A DNA stretch of 64,000 nt from Muribaculaceae bacterium (GTDB taxonomy: Bacteria > Bacteroidota > Bacteroidia > Bacteroidales > Muribaculaceae): contig VSPO01000004.1 of assembly GCA_009775375.1 (NCBI GenBank), positions 1 through 64,000 of the forward strand. Direction: 5' to 3'. The notes under the pieces are model-generated. The model ran no database searches and was not told the DNA's origin. It saw only the letters and a program-made list of their open reading frames with translations. The position numbers and the translations under genes are program-made. Shown here in pieces: positions 45,125 through 54,228 of this stretch (position 1 is the first letter of the stretch; each line of letters opens with the position of its first letter).

Positions 45125-47602
45125 TCAGACGGGATCGACGTCGTAGTAGATAATGGAGGTTTTGATGTCGGGGTTGGAGGCGATGCCGGCGAATATCTGC
45201 CGCAACAGGTCTTTCACCTTTTTCATCGATGCTCCGGCCTCCACCTTCAGCATTATTGATTGCAGATAGTATGTCGCTACACGGGAGACGAACGGCTTTT
45301 CAGGCCCGAGCACCCTTTCCCCGAATACTTTTCGCAAGGCCATGGTGTAGGCCACGGCTGCTCGGTCGCATGCCATATTGTCCTTGTTTTTCAGGTAGAT
45401 GTTGATGACCTTTGTGAATGGGGGATAGGCATAGCGACTGCGGTCGGCTATCTCCTCCTTGTAGTAGGATTGATAGTCGTGGGCCTTTACATATTTCAGT
45501 ATTTCATGACCGGGGTTGGCGGTCTGGATTACGACCGTCCCTTTCTCCTTTCTCCTTCCGGCCCTTCCCGCCACCTGTTCAAGCATATTGAATGCTCGCT
45601 CGTTGCTGCGGAAGTCGGGGAAATTGAGAAGCGTGTCGGCATTCAGCACCCCTACGATACTCACATCCCCGAAATCAAGACCTTTCGACACCATCTGAGT
45701 GCCGACAAGAATGTCGGTCTCATGGCGCGCGAATTCCTCTATGATTTCCTGATATGCATCTTTGTTCCTGGTCGTGTCGAGATCCATCCTGACCACTCTG
45801 TAATCTTTAAATTCCTGTTGCACCTCCTCGGCTATACGTTCCGTGCCATAGCCGAATATGCGGACGCTGTTCTGTCCGCACGCCGGGCATAAGGAAGGCA
45901 ACATTCTGGAGAAGCCACAATAGTGGCAACGGAGAAGGTTGAGGTTCTTATGATAGACAAGAGTGACGTCGCAATTCTGACATTTGGGCGACCAGCCACA
46001 CTGGTCGCAGACCACGACCGGGGCAAAACCGCGCCTGTTCTGGAAAAGAATGGCCTGACGGTGAGACGTCATGGCGTCAAGTATACGCATCCTGAGAGGT
46101 GAGGAGATTATCCCCTTCACCTCTTTTTTCTTTCTCAGTGCTGGCATGTCGAGAATTTCCACGTCGGGAAGCGATGCCCCCTCGAAGCGTTCTGTCAGAG
46201 TGACGAGACCGTATTTCCCGTTCGTAGCCTTGAAATATGTCTCCACAGAGGGTGTTGCCGATCCCAAGAGTGTCTTTGCTCCGTGCATCTGGGCCAATAC
46301 GAGGGCGGCATCGCGGGCGTTGTAGCGCGGTGCCGGGTCATATTGCTTGAAGGAGGATTCATGCTCCTCATCCACTATGACCAGTCCGAGTCTGGAAAAC
46401 GGCAGAAAAACCGACGACCTTACTCCAAGCACGACGAGTGGACTATCGGAATGAAGAAGTTTGTTCCAGATATCGACTCTTTCGGAGTCGGAGAACTTGG
46501 AATGGTAGACGAGCAGTCGATTGCCGAACACCTTGCGCAGACGGTCTGACAATTGGGTGGTCAGGGAGATCTCCGGCACGAGGTAAAGCACCTGTGTCCC
46601 CGTGGCGAGCACCTGGGAAATCAAATGTGTGTAGATTTCCGTCTTTCCGCTCCCGGTGACGCCGTGGAGCAGCTGGATAGGACGCTCTTTCCATCCTTTG
46701 ATAATTTCCTCCCTGCATTCTGTCTGGGCGGGGGATAGGGGCGACAGCCGGATCTCAGTCTCGTCGGAATCCGGGGAGAAGCGGTTGATGCTTTTTTTGT
46801 AGACCTCCATTATCCCTTTTTCCACGAGCGACCGCAATACAGCCGGACTCACTCCGGAGACATCGAGAAAGCGTTGTTTCTCCACGTCCTTCAAATCGCC
46901 TGTGGGCGACATCCATCCTGAAAGGTCGAGGTAGGCGATGAGTGCTCTCTCCTGTTGACGCGATCGGGTCACGAGTGAGAAGAATTCATGAATCCTTTCG
47001 GAATCACCTCTTTCTGCTTTCAGTCTGACGAAGGAGACCTTCTTTGGTCGGTAGCGTTCCACGACTTTCTCATCAATCTCGACGATTGATTGCTCCAGGA
47101 GCTGGCTGACGAGGGATGCGACGTTTTTGAAACTTGTCTCGGCCTCGATTTCTGCGATTTTCATCCTTTTCTTCTCCTGAAGGTGCTGGATGAGGATGGC
47201 CTGACGTTCGGAGAGTGTGAAGGGCGACGATTCATCCGGCTCATAGTCCGGGTTAAGCGAGATGTAAGTCTCGCTTTCCGGCTTGAGTCCGGTGGGGACG
47301 GCCGCTTTGAAGACCTCTCCGGGGGCACAAAGATAATAGTCAGCTATCCAATGCCATAATTTGACTTGTGGATACCTGACTATCGGTGCCGAATCGAGTG
47401 GAGCCGAGATCGGCTTCACTTCGTAGTTCTTGGGCTGGTTGGAATGGATGGCCTCTACGATGGCCGTATAGAATTTCTTTTTGCCGAATTGCACAAGCAC
47501 ACGCGAACCGACCTGCACGTCTTTCTCCATATCCTGAGGGATGGAATACGTGAAGGTGGAGTAGAGGGGAAGAGGTAGGATGACTTCTGCAAACAAAGGC
47601 AA
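45125..47602 (-). CDS. priA: Primosomal protein N' (replication restart helicase)
   Basis: PriA reloads the replisome at collapsed forks. The 825-residue chain has the N-terminal 3'-end-binding domain, a winged helix, Walker A GVTGSGKTE, the DEEH box, and a zinc region with Cys pairs in CDQCGW, CQNC, CHYCGF and CPACGQ. The C-terminal lobe includes VGTQMVSKGLDF and GRAGR. All catalytic motifs are intact. The beta-barrel gene upstream ends six bases before its start, so the two are probably in one transcript. Confidence 0.97.
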   Translation of the reverse strand: MPLFAEVILPLPLYSTFTYSIPQDMEKDVQVGSRVLVQFGKKKFYTAIVEAIHSNQPKNYEVKPISAPLDSAPIVRYPQVKLWHWIADYYLCAPGEVFKAAVPTGLKPESETYISLNPDYEPDESSPFTLSERQAILIQHLQEKKRMKIAEIEAETSFKNVASLVSQLLEQSIVEIDEKVVERYRPKKVSFVRLKAERGDSERIHEFFSLVTRSRQQERALIAYLDLSGWMSPTGDLKDVEKQRFLDVSGVSPAVLRSLVEKGIMEVYKKSINRFSPDSDETEIRLSPLSPAQTECREEIIKGWKERPIQLLHGVTGSGKTEIYTHLISQVLATGTQVLYLVPEISLTTQLSDRLRKVFGNRLLVYHSKFSDSERVDIWNKLLHSDSPLVVLGVRSSVFLPFSRLGLVIVDEEHESSFKQYDPAPRYNARDAALVLAQMHGAKTLLGSATPSVETYFKATNGKYGLVTLTERFEGASLPDVEILDMPALRKKKEVKGIISSPLRMRILDAMTSHRQAILFQNRRGFAPVVVCDQCGWSPKCQNCDVTLVYHKNLNLLRCHYCGFSRMLPSLCPACGQNSVRIFGYGTERIAEEVQQEFKDYRVVRMDLDTTRNKDAYQEIIEEFARHETDILVGTQMVSKGLDFGDVSIVGVLNADTLLNFPDFRSNERAFNMLEQVAGRAGRRKEKGTVVIQTANPGHEILKYVKAHDYQSYYKEEIADRSRYAYPPFTKVINIYLKNKDNMACDRAAVAYTMALRKVFGERVLGPEKPFVSRVATYYLQSIMLKVEAGASMKKVKDLLRQIFAGIASNPDIKTSIIYYDVDPV

Positions 47603-47608
47603 TTTTCG

Positions 47609-48223
47609 TTATTTAAGGAAATAAGCTAAATTGATAAACCATCCCCTTGGCAGGGCGGAATAGTTGTCGAGCTTCTTGGTGCGGATCTCATAGCTGATGC
47701 CCCAGGAATATCCGCCTGAGATCTGCCAGCGTTCGAGAAGCTCCACGCCGGCTCCGCATTGCATTGCCACGTAGGCTCCGGGATGTTCGAGGGCTGGCTG
47801 GTCGTTGGTGGCTACGTCTATGTAGAACACCGGACCTCCATAGACGAACGGGGCAAGATATTGCTCAAAACCGTTCATTCTCGTCCATTTGAATTTCAGG
47901 TTCAAAGGGATTTCGATGGTATGCATCCAGACGTTCTGGTTTTTGATTCCGTCGGAGCTCCATATGGGGAAGTCGCCGAAATTGACTTTCGCTCCATGGA
48001 GATTGTAGCGCAGGCCGAGATCCACTCCGAATCCGATGCCGGGAATCATGAGCTCTCCGGCAACGCCGGCTTGCATGCCTGTCAATCCAGAGGTCTTTGC
48101 CAGATTCTGCTTCCAATGGAATGTGGAGAAATTGACTCCGACCGACGGACCCCATCTGAATTCGGCGGAGGCTGCCAGAGATGTGGTCACTATTATGGCC
48201 AGGATGAGAAGTTTCCTAAACAT
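47609..48223 (-). CDS. PorT-family outer-membrane beta-barrel protein
   Basis: A signal peptide (MFRKLLILAIIVTTSLAAS, about 1-20) is followed by alternating hydrophobic and polar strands with many aromatic residues and a C-terminal Phe/Leu strand (WFINLAYFLK). This is the pattern of small 8-strand barrel proteins (PorT-like, outer membrane protein beta-barrel domain). The function is unknown. A second, related protein is encoded next to it upstream, which suggests duplication. Confidence 0.82.
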   Translation of the reverse strand: MFRKLLILAIIVTTSLAASAEFRWGPSVGVNFSTFHWKQNLAKTSGLTGMQAGVAGELMIPGIGFGVDLGLRYNLHGAKVNFGDFPIWSSDGIKNQNVWMHTIEIPLNLKFKWTRMNGFEQYLAPFVYGGPVFYIDVATNDQPALEHPGAYVAMQCGAGVELLERWQISGGYSWGISYEIRTKKLDNYSALPRGWFINLAYFLK

Positions 48224-48312
48224 TATCGATGTTTGATTTGGTTTGTGTTTTGTTGGGGTTGGTTGATGCGGACATTCTCTGTATATTTAGTTGTCCTTCA
48301 GGGATTGAGGCG

Positions 48313-48921
48313 TCAGAAGAGCCATGCGGCGGTGATGGTCCAGTAATTGTTTTTGGCTTTCACTGTTCCGATTTTATCGCTCCATTGTTTGGCGATGTTG
48401 TTCATGCCGAAGCCGTAGCTGCCCTGGATTTGAAGATGGTTGATAAGCTCCAAGCCAAGACCGACGTTCCAGACTGCCTGCGCTGTCTTGGTAGGTTCGG
48501 AGTTCTCCGACTTTGAACTTTTATTGAGCTTTATGGCCACGGCGGGGCCGGTCAGCAGATAGGGCTTTACGATATTGCCTACCAAAGGCAGACCAAACTT
48601 ATATTTGATGTTAAGGGGTATTTCAAGGAAATCTTTGCCGATGTTCATCTCCTTTTGGTCTTCGGTAAGCTCTGCGTTCATCCTTGTGTACATGGCTGAG
48701 AGGTCGAAGCATAGTCCGATAAGGGGAATCTGGAATTCCGTCATGACTCCGAGGGTGTATCCGCATTTATTTTCGTCGCCGAATGTGGTGGCTGCGTCGT
48801 TGAAGTGGAGGCTGTTGAGGTTAAGACCGCCTTTTACGCCGAATCGTAGTTGGGAGTTGGCTACGCCGAATCCGCAAAGAGCCACGATCAGCGTCAGAAT
48901 TAATTTGTTGTACGACTTCAT
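48313..48921 (-). CDS. PorT-family outer-membrane beta-barrel protein
   Basis: This 202-residue protein has a signal peptide (about 1-23) and the same design as its downstream neighbour: an LRFGVKGGLNLNS start to the mature part, repeated amphipathic strands and an aromatic end (NYWTITAAWLF). Shared features such as FGVDLGLRY-like and FCFDLSAMY-like strands indicate paralogues. A -7 element (TAAATTTG on the - strand, 49025-49018) lies about 100 bases upstream. The role is not known. Confidence 0.82.
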   Translation of the reverse strand: MKSYNKLILTLIVALCGFGVANSQLRFGVKGGLNLNSLHFNDAATTFGDENKCGYTLGVMTEFQIPLIGLCFDLSAMYTRMNAELTEDQKEMNIGKDFLEIPLNIKYKFGLPLVGNIVKPYLLTGPAVAIKLNKSSKSENSEPTKTAQAVWNVGLGLELINHLQIQGSYGFGMNNIAKQWSDKIGTVKAKNNYWTITAAWLF

Positions 48922-49017
48922 TTTTATAATTTTTTTGTAAATATGTGTGCGAAATTATTTAGCCGTGTAATTGCAGGGCAATATGATTTCAGATTGCCTG
49001 TCATGTCTAATCAAATG

Positions 49018-49025
49018 CAAATTTA
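49018..49025 (-). promoter_or_regulatory. -7 element for the beta-barrel/priA genes
   Basis: On the - strand this reads TAAATTTG followed by CA. The start would be near 49011, giving a leader of about 90 bases. No -33 TTTG stands at the right distance. Confidence 0.4.
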
Positions 49026-49209
49026 GACAAAAATTCTGAGATTTATACATCAACAGAATAAAGAAGTGATTTTTCTTTAGAGGAAAGTTAATAAAAATAT
49101 TGAAGTTGGCTATATTTTTAAAGAATGATTATAGAATGATTATAAAATGCTTGCATGCCGACAGCGGATTTTTTCAACGCTGCCCTGCCGAATTCTCGCT
49201 TTTTTTGCC

Positions 49210-49217
49210 TATATTTG
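49210..49217 (+). promoter_or_regulatory. -7 element directly in front of the DUF59 gene
   Basis: TATATTTG fits TAnnTTTG and ends only four bases before the ATG at 49222. If used, transcription would start at or next to the start codon, giving a leaderless message. No good -33 element is seen. Confidence 0.4.
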
Positions 49218-49221
49218 TGGC

Positions 49222-49662
49222 ATGAAAGCAATAGATGAAGAGAAACAGCTGCCGGATGCCCTCCCCGAGAGTGCATCATCCGACAATGCGTCAACACAAG
49301 AGGTAAAGCCTGAGAATTCTCCGGCGAGCCAGGCGGCATCGGATTCCGATGAGGAGATGAGAGTGACCGAGCGCACAATAGAAATGCTTCGCACGGTCTT
49401 TGATCCTGAAATCCCGGTCAATGTCTACGACCTTGGCCTTATCTACAAGATTGACTATGAGGTGGCGACAAAGACGCTTCATGTCGACATGACCCTGACT
49501 GCTCCCGGATGCCCGGCGGCGGATTTCATCATGGAGGATGTTAGGCAGAAGCTCTTGAGCGTGGAGGGTCCGGAGAAAATAGATCTCCAGCTCGTGTTCG
49601 AACCGGTCTGGACTCAGGATATGATGAGCGAGGAGGCTAAACTTGAGTTAGGATTCCTGTAA
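49222..49662 (+). CDS. DUF59 / MIP18-type iron-sulfur assembly factor
   Basis: The C-terminal 100 residues form a DUF59 domain: MLRTVFDPEIPVNVYDLGLIY, LHVDMTLTAPGCPAADFI with the conserved Cys, and VFEPVWTQDMM. Proteins of this type help deliver Fe-S clusters, as with SufT. The first 50 residues are an acidic, Ser/Ala-rich linker of unknown use. The frame is open 25 codons further upstream, but that segment lacks family character and would cross the predicted promoter. The stop overlaps the lpxH start (TAATG). Confidence 0.87.
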   Translation: MKAIDEEKQLPDALPESASSDNASTQEVKPENSPASQAASDSDEEMRVTERTIEMLRTVFDPEIPVNVYDLGLIYKIDYEVATKTLHVDMTLTAPGCPAADFIMEDVRQKLLSVEGPEKIDLQLVFEPVWTQDMMSEEAKLELGFL

Positions 49663-50420
49663 TGAGCGTATATTTCCTGAGCGACCTTCATCTTGGTGCG
49701 CCATATTTTCCGGATTCAAAAGATTCGGAACGTAGGATTGTGTCGTTTCTCGACTATATTAAGAAAGACGCCGAGGCGATTTATCTTCTTGGGGACATTC
49801 TGGATTATTGGTATGAATACAGATATGCGGTCCCGAGGGGCTTCGTAAGGTTTTTTGGCAAATTGGCTGAACTTTCGGATGCCGGGATAAAAATCGTATG
49901 GATAAAAGGCAACCATGATATTTGGATCTACGACTATCTCCCAACGGAGTTGGGCATTGAGGTAGTCGACGGAGCGGTCTCCGTTGAGCTTTATGGAAAG
50001 AATTTCTATCTTGCCCATGGCGACGGGGAGGGGAAACAATCACGTTCATTCCGGTTCATCAGATGGCTTTTCAGAAACAGGGTGTGCCAGCGTGCGTTCA
50101 GTGCCATCCATCCCCGGTGGACGGTCCCGTTTGCCTACAATTGGAGTCGCCACAGTCGCATGGAGGGAGAAGCGCGAGGTCTGCCCGATAATGTTCTTTT
50201 GAGTGGCTTGAGGGAATTCTGCACATCCTATTATTCCTCACATCCGGACGTGGATTATTTTATGTTCGGCCACGTCCATGTGCTAAGCCGCGAAAAAGTG
50301 GCCGACGGATGCGAGATGATTGTGCTTGGGGAATGGATACGTACGTGCAGCTATGCCGTCTTGAACGATGATGGACTTGAGCTCCGGATATGGAAGCAAA
50401 ATCCCGACAATTTTAGATGA
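49662..50420 (+). CDS. lpxH: UDP-2,3-diacylglucosamine diphosphatase
   Basis: A calcineurin-type metallophosphoesterase that hydrolyses UDP-2,3-diacylglucosamine to lipid X in lipid A synthesis. Metal-binding motifs are in place: FLSDLHLG, LLGDILDYW, KGNHD, LAHGDGE and FGHVHV. The length of 252 residues is typical of the Bacteroidota members. It overlaps the DUF59 stop codon by one base, so the two are co-translated. The lipid A role follows from family membership. Confidence 0.9.
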   Translation: MSVYFLSDLHLGAPYFPDSKDSERRIVSFLDYIKKDAEAIYLLGDILDYWYEYRYAVPRGFVRFFGKLAELSDAGIKIVWIKGNHDIWIYDYLPTELGIEVVDGAVSVELYGKNFYLAHGDGEGKQSRSFRFIRWLFRNRVCQRAFSAIHPRWTVPFAYNWSRHSRMEGEARGLPDNVLLSGLREFCTSYYSSHPDVDYFMFGHVHVLSREKVADGCEMIVLGEWIRTCSYAVLNDDGLELRIWKQNPDNFR

Positions 50421-50543
50421 AGGAAAATAGGGGTGAAAATTTCATTCTTATCGTGATTTTCCGTGAAAATCGGGTATAATTAAGGAAAAAGGACAAGTTT
50501 TAATATGTTTTACAACATGTTTTTGTCAATTTGTCAAAAAATA

Positions 50544-50575
50544 TTTGGTGGGAAGTAAAATTAGCCGTAACTTTG
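50544..50575 (+). promoter_or_regulatory. Promoter of the small RNA candidate
   Basis: TTTG (50544-50547), exactly 20 bases, then TAACTTTG (50568-50575) match the Bacteroidota consensus. Start would be near 50580-50583. No coding gene follows on this strand. Confidence 0.85.
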
Positions 50576-50579
50576 CACC

Positions 50580-50672
50580 GAACCTAAAAACAATCTTTTT
50601 TACCTTAAGATTTTTTACCTGTAGAAACTTATCAAAGGGTGCGACCGTGGCGGTTATCACCCTTTATTTTTT
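50580..50672 (+). ncRNA. Candidate small non-coding RNA, about 93 nt
   Basis: The transcript predicted from the promoter would contain two copies of TTTTTTACCT (about 50597-50619), then a stable hairpin (AAAGGGTG at 50634-50641 with CACCCTTT at 50658-50665, extended by a CGACCG/CGGTT inner stem) followed by ATTTTTTTAC. No ATG begins a useful ORF inside. I do not recognise the family. A trans-acting sRNA or the leader of an absent gene are both possible. Confidence 0.65.
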
Positions 50673-50700
50673 TACAGCGTAAACTTATAAGCGGTGTTAT

Positions 50701-50747
50701 ATAATCAATGCCCGTGGCCGCAAACGCATGCCGCGGGCATTGATTAT
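50701..50747. terminator. Long hairpin downstream of the small RNA candidate
   Basis: An 18-bp stem (50701-50718 with 50730-50747, one G-T position) encloses an 11-base loop, followed by TTTCTC. It may back up the first terminator or end leftward transcripts reading from the 65-residue gene. Confidence 0.75.
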
Positions 50748-50758
50748 TTCTCGGATTT

Positions 50759-50816
50759 AGAGCGCGTTCCTTAGAATTTCGGAGTCGTAGGGGCGGTGAT
50801 TTTAAGGAAAGCGCTC
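50759..50816. repeat. Dispersed palindromic intergenic repeat, copy B
   Basis: The 58-base element is an imperfect palindrome: AGAGCGCGTTCCTTAGAATT at the left and ATTTTAAGGAAAGCGCTC at the right. It matches copy A (73-135) in inverted orientation. The small membrane protein gene ends inside its right edge. Confidence 0.65.
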
Positions 50817-51012
50817 AATGGTTGTTGCGGATACGGTCGCGGCGGCGAAGGGCAAAAAACGTCAGTATAATGACGATGATTTCTGCTGCGACAGTCAAAT
50901 AGAATCGTAGGCTTTGTCCGGATTTGAGCAGGTCAAGCCCGAAATAAAATGTCATGAAGAGCGCGTAGGCTGCAAGGATGGTTGTGACGATTATGTGGCG
51001 TTGAAGTTTCAT
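50815..51012 (-). CDS. Small two-helix membrane protein
   Basis: The 65-residue product has two hydrophobic helices (about residues 8-26 and 35-54) and a basic end (LRRRDRIRNNH). I do not recognise a named family. Its composition, the clean start at an ATG and the absence of a longer overlapping gene make it likely real. The stop codon lies in the end of a palindromic repeat. Confidence 0.6.
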   Translation of the reverse strand: MKLQRHIIVTTILAAYALFMTFYFGLDLLKSGQSLRFYLTVAAEIIVIILTFFALRRRDRIRNNH

Positions 51013-51096
51013 GGGTGGTGTTATTTTTTTTATCTTTGGATTCGTGTTCTGCCAAGAGGTTGTTGTTGGGACATGCCTTTGGCATGTTGGCCTTTA

Positions 51097-51768
51097 CTAT
51101 TTTTTCGTCTCCCTTGAAGCTGCATCCTCATCTTCCGAAGGATAGACAAGATAAGGAGAATCCTCAGGATTGAATTTGCCCGAATTGATATAGTCGTAGA
51201 TCATGACGCATGCCATGGCGTCGAGAGCTGCGTAAGATTGTTGGGATGGGGTAAGGTGTTCGGCCTCCCAATTTGTCAGTCGCTGCCCTTTGGAAATACG
51301 CTGCCCGAAAATCACGGCATAGATTTTCGACAGACTGTTGTCGGAAATCTTGTATTTTTTTACGAAATTCTGCAACTCAATGAATCCTTTCGGCTCGATA
51401 TGGCATATTTTGTTGAGATTGTGGAAATCGTCGTGAATTGAAAGCCCTATCTTCGTTATGTCGGGGTCTTCGAGGATGTCGATGATGCGGCGGTCTAATC
51501 CAAAATGGTTTATCCTGAATAGGTAGCACACTTCGCGGGTGGAGAGTTGGATGAGAGAGACTGTGTTTGTCTGGCCTTTTCTGAAGCTTGGCCGGGTCTC
51601 GGTGTCAAATCCTATGACATCTGCCTTCCTCAGCTCTGACAATGCCGCCGCCACACCTTCCTCATCCTCTATCAGACGGATCTCTCCGGAGAAATTGGCA
51701 AGAGGAAGCTGGGAAAGCTGCTGCTTGGATATTGTTATAACTGCTTTTGAAGATATGTCAGAGTTCAT
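51097..51768 (-). CDS. 3'-5' exonuclease domain protein (RNase D-like)
   Basis: The 223-residue protein has the DEDD-type fold: VIGFDTETRPSF (first Asp and Glu), SLIQLST, IGLSIHDDFHNL (third Asp) and AALDAMACVMIYDYI (last motif). It would remove nucleotides from DNA or RNA 3' ends; without HRDC domains the substrate cannot be stated. A -7 element (TATATTTG on the - strand, 51857-51850) lies about 80 bases upstream. Confidence 0.88.
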   Translation of the reverse strand: MNSDISSKAVITISKQQLSQLPLANFSGEIRLIEDEEGVAAALSELRKADVIGFDTETRPSFRKGQTNTVSLIQLSTREVCYLFRINHFGLDRRIIDILEDPDITKIGLSIHDDFHNLNKICHIEPKGFIELQNFVKKYKISDNSLSKIYAVIFGQRISKGQRLTNWEAEHLTPSQQSYAALDAMACVMIYDYINSGKFNPEDSPYLVYPSEDEDAASRETKK

Positions 51769-51849
51769 ATGAGTTGAAAATCTTGGTTATGTGTGAGATT
51801 AATGCGAAGCCTGTGCTCTCACTTTTTTAGGGATACCGTTATTTCGCTG

Positions 51850-51857
51850 CAAATATA
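51850..51857 (-). promoter_or_regulatory. -7 element for the exonuclease gene
   Basis: On the - strand it reads TATATTTG followed by CAG. The start would be near 51843. The gap from 51769 to 52105 holds no gene on either strand that can be supported. Confidence 0.4.
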
Positions 51858-52105
51858 CGGAAAAAAACTGATTAATTTATTAATCCATGAATAAAAGTTT
51901 TTCAAACTTTCTAAGAAACCGCTTTTTGCGACATCTATGCGCGAAAGAAGCCTGTTTCTACGTCGTCATTGTCAGATATGGGGATATATATTAGAAAATC
52001 CCCGTATCATGGGAGACGGGGATTTGATGAATAATAATGTCTTCAATCAATCTGGTTTGAGCCTCACAGTTCTTAATCGCGATGAATTAAACCCGGATTG
52101 CTGCG

Positions 52106-52762
52106 TCAGACGACCGGCATTTCCATCCAGAAGGATTCCGGAAAGTTGTTGCGTAGCCATTCTTGCAGGTATTCCCTTGTGTCGGCGCAGATGGTCTTGT
52201 CTTTGTCGAAGAAGGGATTGTAGATCACTCCAAGCAGCTCTATGCCGTAGGAGCGGATTGCGTTGAAGGTCAGCAGCGCGTGGTTGATGGATCCGAGTTG
52301 CCCGGTGACCACCACTATTGTAGGAATCTGATTTGCGCGGATGTAGTCTGCCGTCAGATATTCTCCGCTTAGGGGCACCATCAGCCCTCCGGCACCTTCG
52401 ATCAAGACTCTTTCGTATTGCTTTTTCAGCACGTCGGTCGCAGCGGAGATTACACTGAGGTCTATCTCTTTTCCGTCGATGCGGGCGGCGAGGTGTGGCG
52501 ATGCCGGATAAGAGAAAATCACCGGGGCAGTGATGTGGCAGAGGTCGACTGCAAGCAGCCCTGTTTCCATGATTTTCCTATGGCGTTCGATATCTTCGCT
52601 CATATCGACGTTGCCTGTCTGTATCATTTTCTGCGTTATGCACGAAATACCGTTGTCGTTCAGTTCTCTTGCGAGCCAGCCTGTGGCATAGCTTTTCCCT
52701 ACGTCGGTGCCGATGCCGGTGATGAATATTTCTTCCGGCCAATTGATGTCTTCAATTTCCAT
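52106..52762 (-). CDS. bioD: ATP-dependent dethiobiotin synthetase
   Basis: BioD closes the ureido ring of dethiobiotin using CO2 and ATP. It has the P-loop GIGTDVGKSYATGW, the EGAGGLMVPL motif and VVTGQLGSINH. The length of 218 residues is normal. It stands alone about 10 kb from bioA-bioF-bioGC, after a strong terminator of glyA, and no copy of the bioA palindrome is seen in front of it. Confidence 0.94.
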   Translation of the reverse strand: MEIEDINWPEEIFITGIGTDVGKSYATGWLARELNDNGISCITQKMIQTGNVDMSEDIERHRKIMETGLLAVDLCHITAPVIFSYPASPHLAARIDGKEIDLSVISAATDVLKKQYERVLIEGAGGLMVPLSGEYLTADYIRANQIPTIVVVTGQLGSINHALLTFNAIRSYGIELLGVIYNPFFDKDKTICADTREYLQEWLRNNFPESFWMEMPVV

Positions 52763-52799
52763 ATCGAAAGGAGATGTTTGATCTGCTGTATTAATAAAG

Positions 52800-52832
52800 G
52801 GGGGAGACGAGAATAATTATCCTGTCTCCCCC
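52800..52832 (-). terminator. Terminator of glyA
   Basis: A perfect 9-bp stem (GGGGGAGAC at 52800-52808 with GTCTCCCCC at 52824-52832) has a 15-base loop, followed on the - strand by CTTTATT. It separates glyA from bioD. Confidence 0.85.
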
Positions 52833-52861
52833 GATGATTCAAATGTTGAAAAATTTTTAGT

Positions 52862-54142
52862 TTACCAGGCGAACATCGGATAGTCGTTCATAAGATCATT
52901 GACTTCGAAGCGCACCTTTGCAATCTCTTCTGCATTGTCGGCATTGCATAGCACGCGGTCGATAAGGCCGGCGATGGTTTCCATCAGATCTTCTTTCGCT
53001 CCACGGGTAGTGATAGCGGCCGTTCCGAATCTCAGTCCGGATGTGAGGAAGGGAGAACGTGAATCGTAGGGCACCATGTTCTTGTTGGCTGTGATGTCAG
53101 CCTCCACAAGAACGCGCTCGGCTTTCTTTCCGCTCATCTCAGGGAATTTCGGACGGAGGTCGACGAGCATACAGTGGTTGTCGGTGCCGTCGGAAATGAT
53201 TTTATATCCGAGTTTCATGAGAGCCGCTGCAAGAGCGTCGGCGTTTTTCTTGATCTGGATGGCATATTCTTTCCACTCAGGCTGCAAAGCCTCTCCGAAA
53301 GCCACTGCCTTGGCGGCAATGACATGCTCAAGCGGACCGCCCTGAACTCCGGGGAACACCGCTGAATCAAGCAGCGCCGACATCTTTCTGATTTCCCCTT
53401 TGGGAGTCTTCTTTCCCCAGGGATTGTCGAAATCTTTGCCCATGAGGATGAGGCCTCCGCGAGGCCCGCGCAGGGTCTTGTGGGTGGTGGTCGTCACGAT
53501 ATGGGCGTGTTTCAGGGGATTCTCAAGCAGGCCGGCGGCGATGAGTCCGGCGGGGTGTGCCATGTCTACCATGAAGATTGCCCCGATTTCATCTGCCACT
53601 TTGCGAATGCGAGCGTAGTCCCATTCGCGGCTGTATGCGCTTCCTCCCGCTATGATCAGTTTCGGACGCTCCTCTCTTGCCTTTTGCTCAAGCTCTTCGT
53701 AGTTGACGCGCCCGGTCTCTGCATGGACGGTGTAGCTCACGGGCACGAAATGCAGTCCGGAGAAATTGACGGGACTGCCATGGCTGAGATGTCCGCCATG
53801 GCTGAGGTCCATACCGAGGAACTTGTCGCCCGGCTTGAGGCAGGCCATGAAAACTGCCATGTTGGCTTGTGCGCCACTGTGAGGCTGAACGTTTGCCCAT
53901 TCAGCTCCGAAAAGCTTTTTCGCACGCTCTATGGCCAGGTTTTCGGCCTCATCCACAATCTGGCAGCCGCCATAATAACGATGTCCGGGATAGCCTTCAG
54001 CATATTTGTTGGTGAGGCATGATCCCATGGCACGCATCACCTCGTCGCTGACGAAGTTTTCGCTGGCAATCAGTTCGATTCCTCTACGCTGGCGAAGATG
54101 CTCGCGGTCGATGATGTCGAAAATAACGTTGTCTCTCTGCAT
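52862..54142 (-). CDS. glyA: Serine hydroxymethyltransferase
   Basis: GlyA interconverts serine and glycine with tetrahydrofolate and supplies one-carbon units. The 426-residue chain shows [42 protein letters not shown] and the PLP lysine in [14 protein letters not shown]. All are in the normal order and length. It lies downstream of nqrF on the same strand after an 86-base gap with a GC-rich hairpin, so read-through from the nqr operon is possible. Confidence 0.97.
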   Translation of the reverse strand: MQRDNVIFDIIDREHLRQRRGIELIASENFVSDEVMRAMGSCLTNKYAEGYPGHRYYGGCQIVDEAENLAIERAKKLFGAEWANVQPHSGAQANMAVFMACLKPGDKFLGMDLSHGGHLSHGSPVNFSGLHFVPVSYTVHAETGRVNYEELEQKAREERPKLIIAGGSAYSREWDYARIRKVADEIGAIFMVDMAHPAGLIAAGLLENPLKHAHIVTTTTHKTLRGPRGGLILMGKDFDNPWGKKTPKGEIRKMSALLDSAVFPGVQGGPLEHVIAAKAVAFGEALQPEWKEYAIQIKKNADALAAALMKLGYKIISDGTDNHCMLVDLRPKFPEMSGKKAERVLVEADITANKNMVPYDSRSPFLTSGLRFGTAAITTRGAKEDLMETIAGLIDRVLCNADNAEEIAKVRFEVNDLMNDYPMFAW

Positions 54143-54176
54143 AACGGTAAATAGTTTAGGTTATTGGTTATGTATT

Positions 54177-54208
54177 TCCCCGGGACGAGCTATTGCCTGG
54201 CCCGGGGA
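54177..54208. terminator. GC-rich hairpin between nqrF and glyA
   Basis: TCCCCGGG at 54177-54184 pairs with CCCGGGGA at 54201-54208. The T run (ATTTTTTAT) follows it on the + strand, although both flanking genes run leftwards. It may block antisense transcription, or act as a processing hairpin. Confidence 0.5.
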
Positions 54209-54228
54209 TTTTTTATGGATGAGGCTTC

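Noticed and set aside
50634..50672. TPP or other known riboswitch
   Set aside because: No conserved riboswitch core (such as CTGAGA) was seen and no gene follows on that strand.
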